Shown here one piece after another: positions 16,885 through 24,420 of a DNA stretch of 64,000 nt (position 1 is its first letter; every line of letters begins with the position of its first letter). Source of the stretch: Halobaculum marinum (lineage in GTDB: Archaea; Halobacteriota; Halobacteria; Halobacteriales; Haloferacaceae). The translations under genes were made by a program, and so were the position numbers. The notes below the pieces were generated by a model. That model searched no databases and was not told the origin of the DNA. It saw nothing but the letters and a program-made list of their open reading frames with translations. Where the stretch lies: contig NZ_CP119989.1 in assembly GCF_029338555.1 (NCBI RefSeq), forward strand, positions 1,550,001 to 1,614,000, read 5' to 3'.

Positions 16885-17355
16885 ATGAGCGAGACTGCTG
16901 ATGTTCCAGATCCATACATTCGTGACGGTCTGAGTAACCGGCCGGTTACGTCGGAGGTGATTCAGTCGGAGATGAGCTATGTAATTGACTCGTTAGTGAA
17001 TCCGGAAGAAGCAGGCCAACGATCAAACGGTGTTAATGACTCCAATCAGGAACTCCGACGAGATCGATGGGAACGTCTCTGTGAAATCTATGACGAACTT
17101 GTTGAAGAGTTATCTGATAATGAGAGTGTCTATGGATTACAGATGGGCTATTTCAATGACGTTGGCGGACACCCGATTGGACTCGTAGTTGCTTTGCATC
17201 ATAGCCCTTCATCCACACTTACAGGCAGGGTCCCGGATGACATTCTAACGCGAATTCGCGATGGACAAATCCAACTCGTAAAGGATAAACCCAGCTCGAC
17301 AGAGCAGGTCAGAGTCTTTGGGTTCGCACTCCCGAAGATATCAACAGAGGCGTAG
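16885..17355 (+). CDS. Protein of unknown function (156 aa), low-GC cargo
   Basis: An N-terminal region is followed by a predicted helix (DRWERLCEIYDELVEELSD) and a beta-rich half (VYGLQMGYFNDVGGHPIGLVVALHH). No family recognised. Base composition is clearly lower in GC than the flanking genes, indicating a different origin. It may belong with the DUF2971 gene downstream (108 bp apart, same strand), but coupling is not evident. Confidence 0.65.
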   Translation: MSETADVPDPYIRDGLSNRPVTSEVIQSEMSYVIDSLVNPEEAGQRSNGVNDSNQELRRDRWERLCEIYDELVEELSDNESVYGLQMGYFNDVGGHPIGLVVALHHSPSSTLTGRVPDDILTRIRDGQIQLVKDKPSSTEQVRVFGFALPKISTEA

Positions 17356-17462
17356 AGATAACTGTTAGTTGGGGTTCTGTTTACCGGTAGAATTTATCCT
17401 GCTGAATCTATATGACGGGATGTGATAATCCAAAACATTAATTCACACACCAGAGGTATGAT

Positions 17463-18290
17463 GTGTCTCAAGTAGACGAGTCAGATTGGCAACCTGAACA
17501 GCCGGGTAGTACACGCGACATATGGCGCTATCTTAGTTTCCCAAAGTTCGTGTCTATTCTCGACACAGAAAGCCTGTGGTTCAGTGCTGCATCTGAATTT
17601 CAAGATTCTCACGAGGGGGCACTACCTCTACCAACAGTAGAACAAAGAGTGGCGAAACGCATGGGTCCGCCAGAGGAGATCAATGTCGAACAGCTGTTAC
17701 AATCATCTTTGTTAGAAACGCTGCTCCACATCGGCACTAGTAAAGCAAGCTACATGAGCTGTTGGCACCTGAATTCGTATGAATCGGTCGCGATGTGGGA
17801 CCTCTACTCTAGTGAAGGCAAAGGAATTGCTATCCAAAGCACAGTTCAGGACTTTAAGCACTCAATTGAGGACCGTCCAGTGAAGTCGGGTTCGGAGACG
17901 GAGGAATACGACAATCCACAGGAGTTGATCGAACTTGGGAAAGTGGAATATATTGACTACGCAGAGGATCAAATACCACACGGAAATCTGACTGCGCCAC
18001 TATTCCACAAGCGGAAGAGTTTCAGCCACGAGAGAGAGTTCCGGGCGGTATATTCAAAAGTGGGAGACGTAGCCGAGCTACTTGATAGGGAGGAACCTCA
18101 GCTGGACATGTTTGAAGACTTTCCAGCCGGTGAGCCAGTGTCGATCAATATCGATCAACTGATTGAAAAGGTGTATATCGCTCCCGACTCACCTGATTGG
18201 TTTGAAAGTGCTGTCAGAGCGGTCATTCGGGAATTCGACTTTGACTTTGAGACGCAACGATCATCTCTCGAAAGGGATCCAATATTTTAG
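17463..18290 (+). CDS. DUF2971 domain protein
   Basis: This 275-aa protein has DUF2971 landmarks: WRYLSFPKFVSILDTESLWFSA near the start, SCWHLNSYESVAMWDLYSS in the middle, then GIAIQST and KRKSFSHEREFRAVYS. The start is GTG 17463; nearby ATG codons are out of frame. DUF2971 genes are frequent in mobile elements and defence islands, sometimes with abortive-infection annotations; the biochemical activity is not established. Confidence 0.8.
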   Translation: MSQVDESDWQPEQPGSTRDIWRYLSFPKFVSILDTESLWFSAASEFQDSHEGALPLPTVEQRVAKRMGPPEEINVEQLLQSSLLETLLHIGTSKASYMSCWHLNSYESVAMWDLYSSEGKGIAIQSTVQDFKHSIEDRPVKSGSETEEYDNPQELIELGKVEYIDYAEDQIPHGNLTAPLFHKRKSFSHEREFRAVYSKVGDVAELLDREEPQLDMFEDFPAGEPVSINIDQLIEKVYIAPDSPDWFESAVRAVIREFDFDFETQRSSLERDPIF

Positions 18291-18370
18291 ACTATAACGT
18301 CTGTAAAGAATGAATTGAGATTGATATAGAAAATCTGTTTCCAGATAGCAACCATGTCGAAAATGAGAAC

Positions 18371-19384
18371 CTACCCATCTTGGGCAATCGACAGATAACG
18401 CGTCCCTCGCCCACTCCCCTGCTTTCGGATACACCCGTACCGAACGAGGACGTTCAGATACCGCCGACGGTCGCGACCGTGCGCGTCCGGGTACTCCACC
18501 TCGAACCGATCAGCCAACTCCCCGGCGCGGATCTCGCCCGCGTCGTCGATCATGTGCTTCAGTAGTCGATGCGGGGTGTCCAGCCGCTCGACGTTGTACC
18601 GCCGGATCGACTCCATCGCCGGTTCGCGGACGTCGGCGATCAGCGCCGGCGTGACCCGTTCGTCGCGGGCCTTCCCCTCGACGTAGGCCTCACGGAGGAT
18701 CGATATCGCCTCGCGAGCGTTCCCAGCGGCGGTGTCCGCGATCAGCTCCAGCGTCCCGTCCGTGATCCCCGAGAGGTCGCCCGCGTCGACGCGCGACTGG
18801 AGGATGTCGACGAGCTCCGACTGACTGTACCGCTTGAGTTCGATGTGTGGGCCGGTCCGGAGTCGCGACGACGTCGCGGCGTCGAGGCGCGCCGCGAATC
18901 GCTCGTACTCGTGGACGACGAACACCGGCGTCACGCCGTCGGCCTCGAAGAGGACGTGCGGGAGGTGCTCGTCCTCGATGTGTTCCGCTTCGTCGAGGGT
19001 GAGGACGATGGGCGAGTCGGCGTCCTCCAATTGCGCGAGGTACGACGACGCGGCGTCCGCCTTCGGCGATGAGCGCGTCTTGAGCCCGGCGTCGACCAAC
19101 GCCTCTTCGAGGATCGCGGCGCGCGAGCGCGTCCGGAGACAGTCGACGTGCGCGGTGTTCACCGCCGTCTCCCGGCGGAGTTCGCGGACGGCGAACCGCG
19201 AGACTGCCGTCTTGCCCGCGCCCGTCGGCCCCGAGATACAGATCGGGTACGCTGGGCGGTCCGAGCGCAGCGGGTCCAGGGCGTTCGCGAGCTGCCCAAG
19301 CGCGGCGTCGCGGTGGGGCATCCGCTCGGGGACGCGGTCGAGTTCCAGGACCCGCGGGACGGATGTACTCACTCCGCCCGCCAT
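18371..19384 (-). CDS. Orc1/Cdc6-family AAA+ replication initiator, element type
   Basis: This 337-aa protein has Walker A GPTGAGKT at 52-59, Walker B LTLDEAEH with Asp131-Glu132, sensor and lid segments (AGNAREAISILREAYVEGKA), and a C-terminal winged helix (DAGEIRAGELADRFEV). It is shorter and more divergent than chromosomal haloarchaeal Orc proteins, as usual for plasmid and provirus copies. It overlaps the upstream 118-aa gene by 16 bp. No clear origin-recognition boxes were seen next to it. Confidence 0.85.
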   Translation of the reverse strand: MAGGVSTSVPRVLELDRVPERMPHRDAALGQLANALDPLRSDRPAYPICISGPTGAGKTAVSRFAVRELRRETAVNTAHVDCLRTRSRAAILEEALVDAGLKTRSSPKADAASSYLAQLEDADSPIVLTLDEAEHIEDEHLPHVLFEADGVTPVFVVHEYERFAARLDAATSSRLRTGPHIELKRYSQSELVDILQSRVDAGDLSGITDGTLELIADTAAGNAREAISILREAYVEGKARDERVTPALIADVREPAMESIRRYNVERLDTPHRLLKHMIDDAGEIRAGELADRFEVEYPDAHGRDRRRYLNVLVRYGCIRKQGSGRGTRYLSIAQDG

Positions 19385-19725
19385 TGGTGCCGTGGGTGGA
19401 TCCAGTCCCAGTCGTCGAGGTCGACCTCGGCGAAGTAGTCCTCACGTCCGGCGTACCGGATTTCCTCGGGAACGTCTCGGGCGAGGTCGTCGACACCGTC
19501 GACGTTGAACCCCGCGGCGACGACGTGGTTCCAGAAGTAGTCCCAGTACAGCGCGACCTCGCACTCGTTCACGAGTCCGAGGAGTTCGTAGCGTCCTTCG
19601 TCGGCGTCGGTGAGGTGACGGGTCAGCGTGATCGCCTCACTCGGGGAGCGGTGTTCGGCGATCGTCCACGCGAGTTCGCCCTTGGTATGGGTGAAGACTC
19701 CGCGTTTCGTGCTCGACTTTGACAT
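19369..19725 (-). CDS. Orc-linked protein of unknown function (118 aa)
   Basis: Begins MSKSSTKRGVFTHTKGELAW; rich in Trp and Asp at the C-terminus (DLDDWDWIHPRHQWRAE). Its stop overlaps the Orc1/Cdc6 start by 16 bp, so the two are probably co-translated. The coupling suggests a role with Orc in element replication or copy control. The frame upstream of ATG 19725 is open but not protein-like. Confidence 0.7.
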   Translation of the reverse strand: MSKSSTKRGVFTHTKGELAWTIAEHRSPSEAITLTRHLTDADEGRYELLGLVNECEVALYWDYFWNHVVAAGFNVDGVDDLARDVPEEIRYAGREDYFAEVDLDDWDWIHPRHQWRAE

Positions 19726-19954
19726 CACCTCGATACCGACACGGTTCGGTATTAGAAGCGATCCAAGGGCGGAGTGTAAGTAGAGGCACCCGGATGCGGG
19801 TCGAATTCTCACCGGTAGTGAACGCTGGCTAGTGCAAGCGTCTGTTGAACATCGGAGTGTTGGAACATGATTCGCATTGACCCACCCAGAGTGACAGGTC
19901 ACCCATCAATTAGCGACCGAAACTACCATTAGCAGACCTCCCAATGGACGCCGT

Positions 19955-22321
19955 ATGGCGATTCCTCGGGACTCGAGTACTGGCAAATATGTGACTGAAT
20001 ACTCGCCAGCTCGAATCATCCTGGGACTTGCATTTGACGGCTCTCACAGTACGGGGGAGGTAGAGGACAAACTGGGCTGTAGTCGTGAAACTGCCCGACA
20101 GAAGCTCCTACTGCTTGAGAGCTGTGGTGTCGTTACTCAAAAGACGGTCGGGGACACATTCGTTTGGTCGCTGAGCGAAGATGCTCTTTCAGAGCGGTCC
20201 AATGCGATCCAATCTCAGGATACCATTGAGTTGCTGATCACGGAAACGCTTCAGGAACTCGCTGATCATCTAGCTCAACCTGGCCAGGCACTCCCCGAGA
20301 ACATTATCGAGTGGATCGAAGACAGAGATGTTGACGACACACTTTCTGAAGCGGTTTTCGCATATCGGATGGGTCTATTCAAGCGACTGCTCAGGGCAAC
20401 GCTCTATTCGCTCCATGAGGACGAGCACGAGTCGCTGGACCCGTTAGTTGCAGATATTCACTGGAACAGCCAGTTGGACTACGCGTACAAGGAAACCGGC
20501 GACAGCGGGCTTGCACGGGCTCCTATTGAGCGTCTCATTGACTCGGATGTCGAGATCGTCTCGAAGCTACTCATCGCGCTAACCAACGCACTTGGCAACG
20601 TCGAGAACCCCGCAACGACGCTCACGACAGTGTATGAGTCGTTGGTCCCGCAAGACACCCGACGTTCGTTAGGTCAATTCGGGACTCCCGACTATGTGAG
20701 CGACTTCTTGGCATCATGGGCAGTTCGGGAGGCAGATGACTCAATTCTTGATCCCGGTATCGGTGCTGGTCAACTCGCTTCGAGTGGGTTGGACCGGAAA
20801 CTGAAGCTTGGCGCGGAGAGACCGCTGTCAGAAATCACTGGCGTAGACGTCGACGATGTTGCGATTTCAATGGCGTCGGTAACGCTCAAACTTGTGGATG
20901 GTTCTGGTAAACCCAATCTGTACTTGAATGACTTCATGGAGTATAGTCCGCACAGCTGGGATGAGGATTCGTACGAGCAGAAAACCGTCGACGGCGTCAT
21001 CGCAAATCCTCCTTACTCCCGACATCAAGCACTGGATGAGGAGTTCAAGAATACACTCTCTGAGACCGTGTCGCGAGAGACCGGCCGAGAATTTTCTCCG
21101 CGGACCCCGTTGTATGGGTACTTCATCGCTCACGCGGCACAATTCCTCGAAAGTGGTGGTCGATTTGCCGCAATCGTTCCTTCGCAGTTTTTCGACACCG
21201 AATTTGGGCGCGATTTGAAGGAGTACCTACTATCTGAGTTTACAATTCATGGCATCGTTCAGCTCGCCGATGAGCTCGATGTCTTTGAGGATGTCCGTAC
21301 CCGTCCTAGTATCCTCCTCCTTGAGAAGGGTGCACCGGACCACTCTCACGAGATCAATTTCTGTCGCCTCACAAGCTGGGACGGGATAAGCGATGCCCCA
21401 GAGCTACTCCAGTCCGATTTTGAGTCCTTCCCAGCGGTCGAATCCAATACCACAGTTGTGCAAGATCTAGTACCTGCCCATCAGCGATGGTCGGTCTACC
21501 TCGACGAGACTGAAATTTTAGACCGGTCAGAGCTCACCGAGTTTGAGACAATCGCCTCGATCAAGCGGGGAATTGCAACGGGGAGTAACGACTTCTTCTG
21601 CCTCACTGGTGAAGAAGTCGCAGATCTTGGAATCCCGGAGAAGTATCGAAGGCGGATCATCAAGTCTGCACGTGGAATGGACTATGTTAATCTCACTGAG
21701 TCAAACTGGGAGACATGGGAGACTGAGGGGAAGTCAGTTTGGCTGTTGTACTGTCGTGAGGATGGTGCGCCAGTCGAACGTAACGAACTTCCTCGTACTG
21801 TTGATGAGTACCTGGCGCAAGGCGAATCGTCAGGGGTCACTGATGGGTACCTCGTCTCAAAACGGTCCTACTGGTACCAGGTCGAAGCACGCGATCCTGC
21901 ACCGATCCTTGGCAAATACATGAACCGGACTGGTTTCCTGTTCATGCGGAACGATGCAGATCTGCTCACACTGAATAATGTCCACGCAATCGACCTCAAC
22001 TTCGGATATACCGATGACGAGCGTGACGCACTTTTGGCGTATCTCAACAGCACTGTCATGGAGCAAATCCTCAGTGCGGCCAGCCACGACTACAGTGGCC
22101 TGCAAAAAATCGAAATCGGCCAGCTGAGTGGTGCAGCGGTAATCGACCCCCGGGAATTGACCCCGTCGAAGCGGGAGACATTGGCCAATTCTTTTGACGA
22201 GCTCTGTGAGAAGCGACAAAACGGTCGCAGTGGTGAGGAGGTCATCGAGGAGATCGACAAATCCATCGAGAGCATCTTGGATCTTCGTGCACGAGATAGT
22301 AATGAGCTTCAGTCAAATTGA
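19955..22321 (+). CDS. N6-adenine DNA methyltransferase with N-terminal winged helix
   Basis: This 788-aa protein starts with a helix-turn-helix (residues about 30-65, DKLGCSRETARQKLLLLESCG). Motif I of the methylase is DPGIGAGQL (266-274), preceded by GQFGTP, and motif IV is NPPY (351-354), the hallmark of amino-methyltransferases modifying adenine. Residues about 530-760 look like an Eco57I/TaqI-type target-recognition region (GIATGSNDFFCLTGEE). No nuclease domain is visible in the protein and no matching restriction subunit lies alongside. It could be a solitary methylase or the self-marking arm of a local defence system. Confidence 0.85.
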   Translation: MAIPRDSSTGKYVTEYSPARIILGLAFDGSHSTGEVEDKLGCSRETARQKLLLLESCGVVTQKTVGDTFVWSLSEDALSERSNAIQSQDTIELLITETLQELADHLAQPGQALPENIIEWIEDRDVDDTLSEAVFAYRMGLFKRLLRATLYSLHEDEHESLDPLVADIHWNSQLDYAYKETGDSGLARAPIERLIDSDVEIVSKLLIALTNALGNVENPATTLTTVYESLVPQDTRRSLGQFGTPDYVSDFLASWAVREADDSILDPGIGAGQLASSGLDRKLKLGAERPLSEITGVDVDDVAISMASVTLKLVDGSGKPNLYLNDFMEYSPHSWDEDSYEQKTVDGVIANPPYSRHQALDEEFKNTLSETVSRETGREFSPRTPLYGYFIAHAAQFLESGGRFAAIVPSQFFDTEFGRDLKEYLLSEFTIHGIVQLADELDVFEDVRTRPSILLLEKGAPDHSHEINFCRLTSWDGISDAPELLQSDFESFPAVESNTTVVQDLVPAHQRWSVYLDETEILDRSELTEFETIASIKRGIATGSNDFFCLTGEEVADLGIPEKYRRRIIKSARGMDYVNLTESNWETWETEGKSVWLLYCREDGAPVERNELPRTVDEYLAQGESSGVTDGYLVSKRSYWYQVEARDPAPILGKYMNRTGFLFMRNDADLLTLNNVHAIDLNFGYTDDERDALLAYLNSTVMEQILSAASHDYSGLQKIEIGQLSGAAVIDPRELTPSKRETLANSFDELCEKRQNGRSGEEVIEEIDKSIESILDLRARDSNELQSN

Positions 22322-22508
22322 ATGAGCGTAAAATGGCATGCTACAGTGGACTTGATAATGAACTTCTTCGGTAATCAGTGAGCCAAGATCGTTAGCATGA
22401 CTGATCACAATCAGTTTGTGAGCTAAACTTCCGGAGCAACCCCCGGAATATACCTCCTAGTAAGTCGAAAGGAATGTGCTAGCATCATACTTTCTGATAG
22501 GGTCTAAT

Positions 22509-23306
22509 TTAGATAGGGCGGTGACGGTTTTCGTCTAAAATAGGTGTTCCATCATCTCTTATGCAGTGATGGACGTACCAGGACTCAGAAACCATCTTTT
22601 GACCTCCGAACCCGTGCTCGAATGATTCTTCTGGGAATCTCGGAATATGCTCCTGTATTATCTCTTCAGAAGGCCATCCTCTACTCTCAATAATTGTGTC
22701 GGGGAGGTGATCATTCAGGATCATATAGCCCACAGAAACCACATCAAATGGGGGACATGGAATACGTGGGAAGGCCGGATATGACCGCTCATGTTCTGCA
22801 GGATCCCAATGTTTGAGCGCGCTCGTATCTACACAGTTCGGATTATACTGTGCATGGAAGATTGGGTGATTTGCGTCTTGCTCTCCATCATCGCCATTTG
22901 CCTGGTCCCCATTTAGGTCGAAGTCAAAATGTAAGCCCTGTACTCTTTCTCTTGCTTCTTCACCGTCGGTTTCGATGAGTTTGAGATAAACCATTTCAGT
23001 TGAGGACTTTGAGATCAGATAGTTCTCAGAGCCATCCTTGGTTCGCTTTCCGATTGTCATCGCGAACTGAATATAGATCTCCACCTTTGTAGATTCATCC
23101 TGGGGACGATACGGGACTGGACCCAAACGGACTGCGGTACCCTCATCTGTCTCGATAGTGATCGTATGCTCGTCAGCAAGGTCAATAGTAAAATTTTTTG
23201 AAGGGCTGTCGTCGGATTCTGTTTCTTTTGCCAAGTTATTCAGATATGTAGCGTATGCTTTGGTAAGTTTCGCTTTGTCTCCCCCGTGAACTTCTTCCCA
23301 TTCCAT
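22509..23306 (-). CDS. Unknown protein (265 aa), third gene of the kinase operon
   Basis: Last gene of a three-gene minus-strand operon, starting 4 bp after the receiver-like gene. The N-terminal 120 residues are beta-rich and acidic. The most conserved-looking part is HPIFHAQY (147-154), then RIPCPPFDVVSVGYMIL (181-197). No catalytic motif is recognised. Its constant partnership with a kinase and receiver would suggest an output or cargo-recognition role, but that is inference from position only. Confidence 0.75.
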   Translation of the reverse strand: MEWEEVHGGDKAKLTKAYATYLNNLAKETESDDSPSKNFTIDLADEHTITIETDEGTAVRLGPVPYRPQDESTKVEIYIQFAMTIGKRTKDGSENYLISKSSTEMVYLKLIETDGEEARERVQGLHFDFDLNGDQANGDDGEQDANHPIFHAQYNPNCVDTSALKHWDPAEHERSYPAFPRIPCPPFDVVSVGYMILNDHLPDTIIESRGWPSEEIIQEHIPRFPEESFEHGFGGQKMVSESWYVHHCIRDDGTPILDENRHRPI

Positions 23307-23310
23307 AAAT

Positions 23311-24420
23311 TTACCACCCCTTCAGTTTCATCCAAGCTTCTTCACGCAGACGACTAAGAGACGCTCCGGCAGGAATCCAAGCTTCGGGACTGACTGAATG
23401 TTCCTCACAAACTGGGACATTTTCTAAGATACAATAGTAACCAGCGCCCTCATGCTCCTCCACACACATGACTGAGTCTACTTCTATTCCCTCCCGGGAC
23501 AGGAAGTCAATGGTGGTCACTGTTCCGTCATCTTCGACAGTTGTGTTCATAGCAAGAATATTATCCAGTTCTGCAGTCCACCAGTAGTCACCCACCTCCG
23601 AAAATGGCCCTTTATATCGGGCGTCTTCAAATCTACTACGAATTTCGTTGTTGGTACTGAATTCCTCTACATCGATTCCCAAATATGACGCAGCGGCGAT
23701 CTCATTGACCAATACACCAGGATACTCGAGAAGTTGATTCACCATCCAATATCCAAGGACAGTTGCCTTACGACGAATTGCGTCTTCCTTACCTTCATTC
23801 TCTTTTAACAGAGATAGACTCTCAGACTGGCCCCAGGAGTACTTGTCAATGTCCGGTTTTGAACTGATCGGGACATTATCGAGTTCCTTAATAAACTCCG
23901 ATGGCGGTTCGAATAGCTCCTCTGGCGACGCCTCTGCCATCCGCTCTGTCAGGTGTGTTCGGATTTTGTCGAATCCTTTGATCAGAGCTGCACACTTTAG
24001 AGCCATCTGTTCATGGCCGCCGTTGCGGGGTAGCAATCTGATTATCTGATCATCTGATTCTTTGACGCTGTCTGGGTCGGCGTATTCGCCGTCGTCACGG
24101 TGATAAACGCAAAGGGGAATTCCAAATTCGCTACAGGCTTCTCGAACATCGGCCCGGCGAACAGTACTGCTTTGATACTCGTTTAATTCAGCATCTAAGA
24201 TGACCAGTAGAGGATATCCTTCGTCTTCATCAGCTAGAAGTTCCTTCACGTATTCTGTATCATCAAACTCGCTTTGATTTCCATCATCTCCAAGGAACTC
24301 CTCAATTCTGAACCGTTCCGTGTCAATATGTGATTCTAAAGGAGACTTGAGATCTTTCAGATTCGACTCATTGTCTTCAAAAATGTAAATTCGGTGTTCC
24401 ATTGTGTGACCTTCTGTCAT
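23311..24420 (-). CDS. Receiver-like protein (369 aa), second gene of the kinase operon
   Basis: The N-terminal 130 residues resemble a response-regulator receiver: beta strand IYIFEDNES with acidic Glu15/Asp16 and LLVILDAEL with a candidate phospho-acceptor Asp76. The remaining 240 residues are an unrecognised domain with a helical part (GYWMVNQLLEYPGVLVNEIAAASYLG) and a Cys/His-containing end (DSVMCVEEHEGAGYYC). The start at 24420 overlaps the kinase stop by ATGA; an internal ATG at 24402 is possible. No DNA-binding helix-turn-helix is evident, so the output is probably not classical transcription control. Confidence 0.8.
   Translation of the reverse strand: MTEGHTMEHRIYIFEDNESNLKDLKSPLESHIDTERFRIEEFLGDDGNQSEFDDTEYVKELLADEDEGYPLLVILDAELNEYQSSTVRRADVREACSEFGIPLCVYHRDDGEYADPDSVKESDDQIIRLLPRNGGHEQMALKCAALIKGFDKIRTHLTERMAEASPEELFEPPSEFIKELDNVPISSKPDIDKYSWGQSESLSLLKENEGKEDAIRRKATVLGYWMVNQLLEYPGVLVNEIAAASYLGIDVEEFSTNNEIRSRFEDARYKGPFSEVGDYWWTAELDNILAMNTTVEDDGTVTTIDFLSREGIEVDSVMCVEEHEGAGYYCILENVPVCEEHSVSPEAWIPAGASLSRLREEAWMKLKGW

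Noticed and set aside
19725-19955. Possible origin-recognition repeats upstream of the Orc-linked gene (TGTTGAACAT and TGTTGGAACAT at 19843-19868)
   Set aside because: Only two short imperfect copies and no match to known haloarchaeal ORB sequences; too weak to call an origin.
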